DNA of 64,000 nucleotides, from NCBI RefSeq assembly GCF_905163445.1, contig NC_053183.1, positions 3,286,001 through 3,350,000 on the forward strand, read 5' to 3'. Each line of letters opens with the position of its first letter. Position 1 is the first letter of the stretch. The DNA comes from Pararge aegeria. Its lineage: Eukaryota; Arthropoda; Insecta; Lepidoptera; Nymphalidae. Under the pieces are notes generated by a model, which did not search any database, was not told the DNA's origin, and worked only from the letters and a program-made list of their open reading frames with translations. Of the stretch, positions 51,131 to 60,910 are shown in pieces. Both the position numbers and the translations under genes were made by a program.

Positions 51131-52950
51131 CAAAAAAGTGCGAACGAACAAAATAAATAAACTAGGGCTGCAAATTCTTTGCTAGACTTTCTGGTCTCCA
51201 CTGGTTTTAAAGAGATAATGATATTTTGGATAACTTGTACATATAAATGTTAAAAACGTGAGTTTAACCTAGTAATGGTACAACAGATCGTCATGTTTCT
51301 TTGCATTGGGGCATGGACATTGTTTGCTTTTCTCTCCGGAAAAATGAATCCTAGCGAACCAAATGGAATAGTGAGAAAAATATCTAACCGGCCTCCTTTC
51401 AACACCTTCCTTCTTCAACATTATTTTATAGTTTAACAATCTTTATCATTTTTCTATCTTGAAAGAGATGAGAGCGGAACGAAATGCTTCCGAGCAGCCT
51501 TGTCGTTAAGGAATTCATCAATCGTGTAGTAACCACGATGGTTTAGTTATCGATATTTGATATGATTTGTGTGCTCATTAAGACGAAAATTCATGATATT
51601 TCATATGAGCGTGTCTTTGACAGGCTTAGGACCCAAAAGTACATACAAATGTTTAAAATGTGTTTTTAATATGACTACTAATACTATGACTATGTAACAA
51701 AGCAACCGATGGCCGTAATTTTTTGCATGAATATTTGCATTGGGATCTGGACATAGGCTACTTTAAGAGGCTTTTATTTCTCCGGACATAATAATCCTTG
51801 CGAACGGAATCTAATAGCGAGATAAATATCTAAGACCAGCTTAGTTGCAATCTGGAGGTGCGATTCTGCAAACATGTAATGTCATGCAAATGTATCGACA
51901 CTATAACACGATAATTCAGTTGTACACCGCGCCAAGGAGTCTTTCACAATGATTTCCCACATCAAAAGTGGACTAAGGTCACACAAGCGAGCCTCGTGAC
52001 TAGCAAGCTATAACTGAGAGTACAATCCTTCCCTAAATAGCTTTATAATCTTGCAAAACTAGTTTTGACAGAACGTTATTACCCGATCGTCAGTAAGTTT
52101 CATCGGGAACAGGTTATACGAGTGCTTTGTTGGTTATTATGAGGTTAACGTAGTCTGTAATCCAGATCAAGTTTCAATATATACACGAGAATAATTTATA
52201 ATCTGTAGTTATCAAGAAAGCATAAAATTCTGTAAGTGATAGCAAAATTAGACGTTAAAATTTCGCAAAATCATGACAAAGATGTTCCCCTTTAAAAGTT
52301 CTAAAAGAAAGTCCATGGCAGAATATGTCTATCTTTTAAGGTTCACGCATGCGTGGACGGGGTCACGAGGGAGCCGCTAGTTTAAAATAAAAAAATAAAA
52401 TAAAAAGCTTTTTCTTGATGGTACGTTTAGTAAAAAACCGCACCGTGAATTTAACATAGTTTTACAATAATAACTCATGGCCTCACTTGAATTATAACAC
52501 AGCTTTCAGTTTCATAGAAATTTATGATCATGTCGAAAATCAGTATTTGTTTAAAACCATTTTTCAACGGTACGTAATTGGATACGCCACTTAAACCATA
52601 GAAGGTTTCTTGAAAACATTTCAAGCCACAATTAGTCATATTACGTAGATGTGAACCAACAATAAGTCGTGTGCTGACCAACGGAAATTGTAGAACTAAC
52701 ATGGGTTCTGCTGAGCAGTTAATTGTATAGCAACGAACAAATTACCTACTTTGTATTTACATTGTATTCCGGCATCTGATTTTCCTTGCACTTTAACCAG
52801 AAATAGTTCATATCATGACTGAAAGTCATCAAGGTCCGACTTAGGCTATATAGTCGCGTAACATAGGGTGTTTTGATCAACATTATAGTCTCTGATTGAT
52901 TGAATGATTTATGCCCGTTTTGATAGTGAAAGGCAGTGCAAATAATAATA
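51131..52950. other. Mostly unassigned; related fragments at 51285-51395 and 51700-51830; LINE-B-like piece near 51400-51545; CTAG-type end at 52345-52380
   Basis: GCATTGGGGCATGGACATTG with CTCCGGAAAAATGAATCCTA recurs as GCATTGGGATCTGGACATAG with CTCCGGACATAATAATCCTT. GAGATGAGAGCGGAACGAAA and GCTTCCGAGCAGCCTTGTCG resemble the LINE-B upstream part. GTGGACGGGGTCACGAGGGA and GCCGCTAG is an inverted CTAG-type end. Confidence 0.4.
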
Positions 52951-52954
52951 ATAA

Positions 52955-53090
52955 AATAAATAAATTACGACACTACATACATCGGCTATCGCCATGTAGC
53001 CCCAAAGAAAGCGTAACCTGTGTTATAGGTACTAGGATAACTGATGAATATTTTTAATGAATAATATACATAAAAACTTATAATATGAGA
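52955..53090 (-). mobile_element. SINE-2 3' part
   Basis: ATCGGCTATCGCCATGTAGC, CCCAAAGAAAGCGTAACCTG, TGTTATAGGTACTAGGATAA and CTGATGAATATTTTTAATGA are the inverted SINE-2 body. Confidence 0.75.
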
Positions 53091-53415
53091 CCATATTTTT
53101 TTTCATGAGACATGATACCTATATAATAAAATTAATAAAAAAATATCAATGTTCCCACTTAATAAGAAACAATGCCAAACTACAGCATTTAAATACCTAC
53201 TTGGCCTAAACTATAAGGAAACAGAAAACCTTGTATCTATCCCGATATTGCCAAATCTATCCCGAATTTTCTAGCTGTACATTCCCGTGCTTCATACCCG
53301 GGAAAGTAACCAGATATTTTTAAGGACCCGACGCGACGCACAATGCCGTGACCCCCGGATTTCCCGGCCATCTGGCTTCCCCTGTGGCAACACGCACGTC
53401 GAAACCACACTAATT
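53091..53415. other. Unassigned; GC-richer near 53280-53400
   Basis: CCCGACGCGACGCACAATGC and CCCGGATTTCCCGGCCATCT stand out in composition but give no open frame or splice-flanked block. Confidence 0.35.
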
Positions 53416-53419
53416 ATCT

Positions 53420-53458
53420 ATATATATATATATATATATTTTATATATATATATATAT
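53420..53458. repeat. (TA)n microsatellite
   Basis: Interrupted TA run immediately before the family P element; a similar (TA)n run stands at its other end. Confidence 0.9.
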
Positions 53459-55441
53459 ACTAGCCGTTTCCTGCCCGCTTCGCTGGGCGAATTGAAAAAG
53501 GAAATAAATTACATTTTATGTTTCATTTTTATTTATTTTTTTCATATTTTTATTATTCTCCTTTTTTTTATTTTTGTATGAACATAAATAGGCCCCGCGG
53601 ATAGAACTGTAAGCATCGATATTGTTTAGACTTACTCAAATTCCAAATTCCATCGATTTAGCCTGTATCTTTCATCCAGGTGATTTTTCTCACTAATATT
53701 CATTGTAACTTTCAATGTGCAATCATTATAACATTTCCGTGCCTTTCTTCCAAAAATTAATAATAATTGACATGAAGAAAAAAATTTGAAATGAGCATTG
53801 AAAGTTTAAGTTAAAGTCATTGCAAGTCTCATATGTGAAATTGAAATCTGTCTAGGTTCAAGTGCGACGAATTTTCTGTTAACTAAAATTTTCTCCGTGA
53901 CATCAATTTTTTATAGAAAATTAATTGTGCATGTTTTTTTATGAATTCTATTGGAATAAGTAACTAAATTTCTTTTCCACATCTCATGTGCTTAGAAAAT
54001 GCATTCATTTAAATCTGTTACATTTCCGCGATCCCGCAATAAAAGAATTCGTCGGTTATGTAGTCTGCAAAAGTAAAATGAATGTAAAATTCTTAGTCCG
54101 TTGATTGGATAGCTACATGTAAAGTTAAGTTTTTGAAACCTCTCAATGACTTTTTCTCCGCTGCCAAAAAGACGATTGTTGTAAGGAAATACACGAATAT
54201 CCCTACATACACGAAGATCCTTACCAAATTTGGAGTCTGTAGAAGTTACAGGTTAGAAATAAAAATTTTAGATTTTAACACCCACCCCCGCAATTCCTGT
54301 CGGAAGTAGACTTTATTGAAATCCATTTGAGATGTTCTTTATGTGAATAATAAAAAATTCCTACCATATTTAGAATTTTTAGAAGCTATATTTCGAAATT
54401 GAAATTTTTTATTGTTAACGGGCGTTAACAATAAAAATTTAGTTAACCTTATTGGAGGTGATTCATTGTAAAATCCGCTCGAAGATCATTTTTATATTAC
54501 ATATAGAATACTCTCACTAAATTTGGAGTCTATAGGAGCTATCGCTTGGAAATTGAAAATTTTCATTGTTAACGCCCCCGCAATCTTCTTTGGGGTGGGA
54601 TATCGTAAAATTTGTTCATAAATCATTTTTACATCACTTATAGAAAATTCCTACAAAATTTGGAGCTTGTAGGAGCTTTAGCTGGAAAATTAAAAATATT
54701 AATTGTTAATACCCACCCCCGCAACCCCCTGTGGGGTAAGCTATCGTAAAATTCGTTCATAGCCTATTTCTACACCTCTTACAGAAGATTCCTACCAAAT
54801 TTGAAGTCTATAGGAGCTATAGTTTAAAAACGGGAATTGTTCATTGTTAACGCCCCCGCAATCCCCTTTGGGGGATGAATTTCTTAAAATCTATTCATAG
54901 CTGACCTCTACATAGCAAAAGTAATATTCCTACCAAGTTTCACGTTTCTAAGTCTTATGGTTCCCGAGATTTCGTGGTGAGTGACTATATAGATGGGAAT
55001 TCTTCGATTATCATCGAAATTTTTAACTTTTTATCGGGCTTTTTTAAAATTTTCTTACATACAAAACTTTCTCCTGACAATTCTGAAGATAAAAAAAAAG
55101 CCCAATTGGTCCAGCCGTTCTCCACTACCGTGAGTAGATTCTTAGCTGAATGTAAAAAACCATAATCCGTTTAATACACTCTGTTGAAATCCATGAAAAC
55201 AAAAGAATCAAGAGAAAATGCTTATCTTTTGTTTTTATTAGCGGGATAAATGTTCATAAAAGTAAAACAGCAATAAAAAAAATGAAGGAATGTTGGAATT
55301 CAAAAAATAGATAGCCATAAACCATCTAGAAAAATTTCGCATCGAATGGTGGTAGTTTCATGTCGATACGATCAGTGGTTTAGGCGTGATTGAGCCTCAA
55401 ACGAAGACCATTTTCATTATATATATATAGATATATATATA
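53459..55441 (+). repeat. Family P element, ~2 kb, with internal ~140-bp repeats
   Basis: Starts CTAGCCGTTTCCTGCCCGCT with TCGCTGGGCGAA. Ends after CAATTGGTCCAGCCGTTCTC and CAAACGAAGACCATTTTCAT in a (TA)n run. Between 54220 and 54950 a module recurs about six times (starts near 54221, 54359, 54511, 54648, 54789, 54929). Each has CCTACCAAATTTGGAGTCTA or a variant, GGAGCTATAG, TTGTTAACGCCCCCGCAATC and TGGGGTGGGATATCGTAAAA. The 54974-55165 frame is not a recognised protein. It looks like one non-coding interspersed element of the CTAG class, but much longer. Confidence 0.6.
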
Positions 55442-55492
55442 TGTTATTGCGATTTCCCGTCTCTCATTGCCTTATTCCAATAGTTAAGGTAG

Positions 55493-55606
55493 CCTGGAAG
55501 AGATCACTGTTAGTGATAAGGCCGCCTTTTGCATATAATTTATGTTAATTTAAGTGTTCCAGTGTGTATTTCCTTTATATGCAATAAAGTTGTTTAAATA
55601 AAATAA
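55493..55606 (+). mobile_element. LINE-C 3' end
   Basis: GCCTGGAAGAGATCACTGTT, AGTGATAAGGCCGCCTTTTG and TATGCAATAAAGTTGTTTAA with an AAATAAA tail. The best copy of this tail. Confidence 0.75.
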
Positions 55607-55616
55607 ATAATTATAG

Positions 55617-56040
55617 GCATTAATGTACAACGTGTAACGGAATTACGAAATACTGTTGAAGACTACATAAGTATATTTCATAAGGTATCACCCTGTAAAA
55701 ATATAAAACAAAAGAAGCATATTTATTTTTCCATAAAAACTAATTTAAAACATTCTAAATGTTTACTGACAACCCTATTGAAGATACAAGACCGAGACGT
55801 GCTTAGTACAAGCGCTATGCGTAATGCGACGCGTACCTAACAAAGTGACAGGATTCATGATTTTACTATTGCATTTGATGTTAGGGCTGTAACTGATTAC
55901 TTTCAGTAAAAACTATGGCAGTGGTTTACTCAAAAACTATTAGCGTTTCAGTTTCACAGATAGTATCGTAGACAGTCAATAATGTACCTCTATAGCCTTT
56001 GAAGTATTATTTCGGTTTTCATTAACACGTTGTATTTACT
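55617..56040 (+). repeat. Family L repeat, longest copy
   Basis: The left end contains ACAACGTGTAACGGAATTAC and the right end CGGTTTTCATTAACACGTTG. These are partly complementary, so the family may be a DNA transposon with about 25-bp inverted ends. The interior has GACAACCCTATTGAAGATAC, AACAAAGTGACAGGATTCAT and CAGTAAAAACTATGGCAGTG. The target duplication was not resolved. Confidence 0.6.
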
Positions 56041-56075
56041 GTGTCCGAGCTCTTCTTACTGTTTTTTTGATAGTA

Positions 56076-56221
56076 GAAATTGACGGACCAAGCAGATGAC
56101 TCACGTGATATCCCTATAAGCAGAGCAACACTTCACTTCAAGAGCAACATGCCGCACTGTGTCCAACATTTTGAGGCGTAGGTGTTAAGCCTCGTGTGCC
56201 TTTTATTACACCGGCCACTAC
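56076..56221 (-). repeat. Family G, part before the MITE
   Basis: AGAAATTGACGGACCAAGCA, GATGACTCACGTGATATCCC, AGGCGTAGGTGTTAAGCCTC and TTATTACACCGGCC. Continues at 56366 after the hAT MITE. Confidence 0.65.
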
Positions 56222-56365
56222 CAGTGGCTTGCACTGGGTTTCTTACCAGGGTACGCATACAGCAGGCAAATTGCATAAATCGGCAAAAATCCTCCTCTTA
56301 TACGAGTTATATATAAATTTAGGGGTAGGCAGTGCTTTTGTGCGTGCATGAAGTGCACGCCACTG
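56222..56365. mobile_element. hAT-type MITE nested in family G
   Basis: CAGTGGCTTGCACTGGGTTT start and GTGCATGAAGTGCACGCCAC end, 144 bp. Flanking octamers GCCACTAC and GCCTGACA share only part, so the target duplication is decayed. It splits a family G copy cleanly. Confidence 0.8.
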
Positions 56366-56462
56366 GCCTGACACAGCATTGCGGAAATGCTGCTTAGCGG
56401 CAGAAATGAGCATGACGATATTACTTCCCAGGACGAACTCTGTCACAAAAATCTGTACTGCT
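56366..56462 (-). repeat. Family G, part after the MITE
   Basis: CAGCATTGCGGAAATGCTGC, TTAGCGGCAGAAATGAGCAT, TTCCCAGGACGAACTCTGTC. With 56076-56221 it reconstitutes one reverse-oriented copy. Confidence 0.65.
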
Positions 56463-57020
56463 ACTAAAACTACTGTTCTTTTTTAGACGACCCATGGAGG
56501 AGCGGTGAGTACCCGGGTTCTATCCGCGGTGAGATTGCTTTTCAACGGCAAACTGATGGTCAAATATATATTAAAAAAAGGTCCAAACACCCTGCCCGAG
56601 GTAGGTAATGTAGGAATTCAGAGGTGTTTGTCAACGCACGCTTGTTTGAATTTGGATCTGGAACGGCGAAAGTGTTTGCGTTTGACGTAAGAGGTGCGTA
56701 AATTTCAGCTGTAGCGCAACGCAAATAAGATCCATTTTACTCCGATGCTCAAGTATTTCAATACTCAAAACGACTCCTCGATTGCAAGCGAGCAAATCTT
56801 GTACGCTACAGGTGACGTACTTGGGCTCTTAGATGAAAGATGAATATTAAAATAACCATTAACAACATATTTGCTTAGCAACCAAGTCATCGTATAAATA
56901 ACGCTAAGTGGCAATAAATGCATTACTTATGGCCCCGGTAATACCAAGATACCTACGTTTTCAATTGACGCAAGCGCAGGTTAAACTGACGTGAACAAAC
57001 TAATTCGAGGAATTAAACAT
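56463..57020. other. Unassigned; weak exon-like signals at 56486-56510
   Basis: TTCTTTTTTAG precedes ACGACCCATGGAGGAGCG and GTGAGT, which would be an 18-nt exon; I do not call it. A 61-codon frame at 56505-56690 has no recognised domain. Confidence 0.35.
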
Positions 57021-57023
57021 TAA

Positions 57024-57374
57024 TGCCCGTTTTCACTAATGATTTGGATGATGCGTAGAGAAAAAAAAAGTTTCATAAACTCCTAAATGATAAGTAACGA
57101 CGTTTCACGTTAGGCGCTATCTAAAGTTACGACACAGATTCGGCGGTTCGTAATGTTTAGGGAACTCGTAAACTGACACTTGATAGATGAAAAATATAAT
57201 TTTTTTTTTTAATAACCTTATATCTTATCAAGATAATACCTACAAACAAATAACACCACACCTTGTGGCAAGAATCATAGACAAGTTACTAGGCAACTCA
57301 TACAACCGTATGAGTTGCCTATGAGGCGTCACTAACTTAGGCATTGCCTTATTCGTCTTTAGTGAAAACGGGCA
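57024..57374. mobile_element. PIF/Harbinger-type MITE with TAA target duplication
   Basis: A 351-bp element with 16-bp exact terminal inverted repeats TGCCCGTTTTCACTAA, flanked by TAA at 57021-57023 and 57375-57377. A 3-bp TWA duplication is the Harbinger signature. No transposase remains. It contains a perfect short hairpin at 57290-57321. Confidence 0.8.
57290..57321. repeat. Perfect hairpin, 14-bp stem, inside the Harbinger-type MITE
   Basis: Arms TAGGCAACTCATAC (57290-57303) and its complement (57308-57321) around AACC. Confidence 0.85.
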
Positions 57375-57377
57375 TAA

Positions 57378-57975
57378 GTCTCGTATAAGTAAAACAACAT
57401 CGTGCTAAGACGTTCTCAAGTATCTACTAATCTACGCTTACGACCGAACTAGATACTTGTTCTTTCTCTAATACGGACCTTAAACCGTTAGTACACGTTC
57501 ATTTTGTCTGATGGGAGGCTTCGGCCGCGGCTAGCTAGAAATAATAAAAACATTAAAAATAGGCCTGAAGTTTCAGGACTATTAAAACGAACAAACGCTA
57601 AAACGCAACATTTAACGCCAAACGCATTATCCATTGCCAAACGCATAAATTTATTGTTGGCAATAATGTATAGCAATCAAAGGAGGAAGATAGCGTACAA
57701 CAAACCGCAAATTCTGAAACGGTGCCAATAAAGCAGTAGTTTATTCGTTATTGATCGAATCAACCGCAAGGAAATCATTACAGAACATTTGTATGCACAG
57801 GGAATTGTTACAAACGGGCCTATGAGCCAAATTGCAACATCAAAGATGTATTAAGTGACTGTTTAATACTGGCAATTAGTATGTACAACGAGTATAAAAT
57901 TAAAAAGTTGCGAATCACGATGGAATTTAAGTCACTACTCGTTGGCTTTGACTTCCTGGTCTTTTGTATAATCAC
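57378..57975. other. Unassigned; SINE-3-like scrap at 57507-57535
   Basis: GATGGGAGGCTTCGGCCGCG resembles SINE-3's GGGAGGCTTCGGCCGTGG. The overlapping 62- and 75-codon frames are unconvincing. Confidence 0.35.
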
Positions 57976-57980
57976 AATCA

Positions 57981-58050
57981 TTGTCCACCCATTACCGGTC
58001 AATTACAAGGGTCTCCTTGCAGAATAAGAAGGGTATGCTACCCCGCTGTC
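57981..58050 (-). mobile_element. SINE-1 tail fragment
   Basis: CACCCATTACCGGTCAATTA, CAAGGGTCTCCTTGCAGAAT, AAGAAGGGTATGCTACC: inverted 3' end of SINE-1B type. Confidence 0.55.
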
Positions 58051-58149
58051 AAAGTACAGAATTAAAACACTTTTGAGAAAAAGCCATGCTTATTTTTAAT
58101 TACAAGCACCATTGCTGTGTTACCATCTGTAAGGCGGGATCGCCCGTGT

Positions 58150-58430
58150 TATAAATATCCCTATCCCTACTTACTAATATTATAAATTGAATGTAAGTTT
58201 GTTTGTTACACTTTCACGCGAAAACTACTGAACCGATCTTCATGAAACTTTTTATACATATTCTTGGAGGTATTAGAAATAATATAGTATACTTTTCATT
58301 GAAAAAAAAATTACGTAAGAAAAATGTTTATGAAAAAATCTCATATATGACTATAGGTGTAGACTATGTAGCAGTATGCTGCCTCCCAAAATTACGCGGG
58401 CAAAGCCGCAGTGCACATCTAGTAATAAAT
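58150..58430 (-). repeat. CTAG-repeat, internally deleted, reverse orientation
   Basis: ATCCCTATCCCTACTTACTA (inverted GGGATA tail), ACACTTTCACGCGAAAACTA, CCGATCTTCATGAAACTTTT, then CGCGGGCAAAGCCGCAGTGC and CATCTAG at the inverted 5' end. The 79-codon frame is an artefact. Confidence 0.75.
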
Positions 58431-58572
58431 AAAAATAAATAAATGGACTACACGGCATCTAGTAGTAGCTTGTGTTATGGGTACTAAGATGACTGATGAA
58501 TATTTAAATGAATAATATGCATAAATAATTATTATATACATATAAACACCCAGGCACTGAAAAAAAAATACA
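58431..58572 (-). mobile_element. SINE-2 3' part
   Basis: CGGCATCTAGTAGTAGCTTG, TGTTATGGGTACTAAGATGA and CTGATGAATATTTAAATGAA. Confidence 0.75.
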
Positions 58573-58778
58573 CATGAGGCTTAACACCTACGCGTCTGGT
58601 TTATGGAAACGTCTAAGTATACGTTCTTATAGTTCTTTCGCTCAATGCAACCTGCGCAGTAACTATAGCAATTTAAGATAAAAACCCACTGTTGGACATA
58701 AGGCTCTGAAGTATAAGATACTACAGTTTATCTCACTCACCTCTCGTAGTCTTTGACTAGCGTAGTTTTAGCTGAAAA
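58573..58778. other. Unassigned; family G scrap at 58573-58615
   Basis: ACATGAGGCTTAACACCTAC matches family G's ATGAGGCTTAACACCCAC. Rest unknown. Confidence 0.35.
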
Positions 58779-58779
58779 G

Positions 58780-58912
58780 ACCTTGACTGCAATCTCACCT
58801 GGTGATAAGTAATGATGAGGTCTCAAATATATTAACGGTCTTACCTATTAGGGGTAGGTTATATTAAGCCTTATCGGTTTCCACGGTATCGTACCGAAAC
58901 GCACCCCTGGCA
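58780..58912 (-). mobile_element. SINE-3 fragment
   Basis: TTGACTGCAATCTCACCTGG, TGATAAGTAATGATGAGGTC, CTATTAGGGGTAGGTTATAT, AGCCTTATCGGTTTCCACGG. Reverse-oriented 3' half. Confidence 0.7.
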
Positions 58913-59160
58913 TGTCTGAGAACCTTCTACCAGACAAACTGAACAGAGCATGGTCGAGAAATTTTCTCCAACGTCTTTCTTCTGTCAGTTTTTATTTTTT
59001 TTTGGTTTTGTGAAGAAACGTAAAATGCTGTTGTATTTATACATTTGTCGCTCTTGTCGGGCGGATTTTAATTAATGGAATGTTGTTGGCTTCTTCTTAG
59101 TGTTCCTAAAGTCCTAGGCTTTGTGGTTTTTATTAAATTCATTATTCATATCGCGTATGT
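58913..59160. other. Unassigned sequence
   Basis: Nothing recognised. Confidence 0.4.
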
Positions 59161-59165
59161 TTGTT

Positions 59166-59333
59166 CACAATTTAGTAGGCAAACGCAAATATACTCGTAA
59201 ATAAAATAAAATAAAATCGAGTTAAGTGTCAAAAAAAATGTCATCACAATTTAGTAGACAAACTTAAGCGAGGAAAAATTAGAAGTAAAAGTAGTAAAAT
59301 AAGATAAACTCGAGTTTAGTGACAAAAAAATGT
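59166..59333 (+). repeat. Diverged tandem duplication, ~79-bp offset
   Basis: CACAATTTAGTAGGCAAACG at 59166 and CACAATTTAGTAGACAAACT at 59245 start the units. Both end CGAGTT(T/A)AGTG(A/T)CAAAAAAA(A)TGT. The second unit has an extra insertion. Confidence 0.75.
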
Positions 59334-59733
59334 CTAAAACATTTGAAGATTCAATTAATTTGAATAGAGATGAGAAACTGAACTGTTTTCTGTTTTTGGT
59401 ACTCTAAATGTTGTTTTTATGTGATCCTAGTTATCGGCATGTGATCTAGCAATCAAATGTTTACGGTTATAGTTTAAACCACGTTTATTCATTAACTCTA
59501 ACCACGGTTAGCTATTACATGACTGCTCGTATGCGGAACTTCATACAGCACATACTTACGCAAGGTTACGTTTAGATTAACAGTTGAGCCTTGCACTCAC
59601 CTTGTCCGGTCCATAACCTATATATTATCCAGATAATCTACTTTTAAATTATGGGTAAAACCTTAATAGAAGTTCGGCTTTCGTAGAAGTGTCATGAAAC
59701 ATGTCAATGTCAGGGTTTCTAAGTTTTTAAGTC
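59334..59733. other. Unassigned sequence
   Basis: Nothing recognised. Confidence 0.4.
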
Positions 59734-59946
59734 TTTTCTCACAATCAGATTAAGGCCGTAGTCCACAACGCTGGCAAAGTGCGGTTTGGTGGACTCCACA
59801 CACCTTTGAGAACATTATGGAGAACTCTCAGGTATACAGGTTTCCTCACGATGTTTTCCTTCACCGTTGAAGCAAGTGATATTTCAATAGCTTAAAACGC
59901 ACATGGCTTTGAAAAGTTAGAGCTGCGTGCTGGGATTCGAACTCGG
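59734..59946 (-). mobile_element. SINE-1A, 3' truncated
   Basis: AAGGCCGTAGTCCACAACGC, GAGAACATTATGGAGAACTC, TTCACCGTTGAAGCAAGTGA and GAGCTGCGTGCTGGGATTCG (B-box complement). The inverted tail and the head start are missing. Confidence 0.8.
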
Positions 59947-60094
59947 AACTTAGCGTAATGGTTGCTAACCTCTGGTAGGAAAAGACACTAGAAGTAGAAG
60001 AAATTAAGACACAGCCCTTGTACGTAATCTATATTATGAGGAGTATCTTACTTACACATATTTCGATATAAAATAAATAAAGACCAGCATCTAA

Positions 60095-60330
60095 GAAAAA
60101 TCTTATCATAGTATAAAGGATTACGTAAACGATAAAAAAGCTAAGGTTGATTCTTAAATATTTTTAAATGAGAATGCGAGATAGTGATAACAAACAGAAC
60201 ACCCGGCTAAGTTTGTTGTGGGCTTCTTCTTAGACCAGGGCGCGTTTTAAACCCTCGTGACCATCGCCATCACTACTGACTACCACGAGTATGTAAACAT
60301 TTTGTATAATAATAATAATAATAATAATCA
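60095..60330 (+). mobile_element. LINE-A 3' end with last ORF codons and (AAT)n tail
   Basis: ATAGTATAAAGGATTACGTA and AACGATAAAAAAGCTAAGG are the last coding residues (SIKDYVNDKKA) as at 26535. Then GAACACCCGGCTAAGTTTGT, GGGCTTCTTCTTAGACCAGG, CCATCGCCATCACTACTGAC and an (AAT)n run at 60307-60328. Confidence 0.8.
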
Positions 60331-60609
60331 TTTATTTCAGGCCCATTTACCCATACAATTTAAGATCAGTAACGACATAATGTTGAATGCAATTAAAATA
60401 AATACATGTCGAAAAAAAATTAAACTAAATAAAAAAAAATATATAAAACTAAATTAAATCTAATCCAAATAAACCAATTCAAAAATAGTATATATGTAAT
60501 GGTATGTAATCAGCGCAGCAAAAGCCCATTTTAATACAGAATAAGTTTCTTTTTTAGTTTTTATAGGTTATTTTTCTTCATAAATAAATAAAATAAATAT
60601 ATTGAATTA
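60331..60609. other. AT-rich, possible LINE-B-type start at 60331
   Basis: CATTTATTTCAGGCCCATTT resembles an inverted retroelement tail. The remainder is A-rich without features. Confidence 0.35.
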
Positions 60610-60859
60610 ATATACCACAACAAATCACACATCGCCATCTAGCCCCAAAGTTAGCGTAGCTTGTGTTATGGGAACTAAGATAGCTGTTGAAATTTTTTAT
60701 GAATATAATACACATAAATACTTATAATATACAGATAAACACAGAGACACTGAAAAACAATCATGTTCATCAGACAAACATTTTCCAGTTGTGGGAATCG
60801 AACCCACGGTTTTGGACTCGGAAACCACGGTCGCTGCCCACTGCGCCAGTCGGCCGTCT
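60610..60859 (-). mobile_element. SINE-2, full length
   Basis: On the minus strand: CGGCCGACTGGCGCAGTGGG (A-box), CCGTGGGTTCGATTCCCACA (B-box), CTGTTTATCTGTATATTATA-type body, GTTCCCATAACACAAGCTAC, TTTGGGGCTAGATGGCGATG. Both polymerase III boxes are intact, so it is one of the best-preserved SINE copies here. Confidence 0.9.
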
Positions 60860-60910
60860 GAATATTGTAGTGGTAAACTTATTTGATTTTGAAAAATTTA
60901 TTTAATAAAC

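Noticed and set aside
54220..54950. Regular ~140-bp spaced repeats considered as a CRISPR-like array
   Set aside because: Units are long, diverged and without unique spacers; the context is an insect transposable element.
56486..56510. Possible 18-nt micro-exon with acceptor and GTGAGT donor
   Set aside because: Too short to support without transcript data, and the donor-like GGTGAG also occurs in SINE heads.
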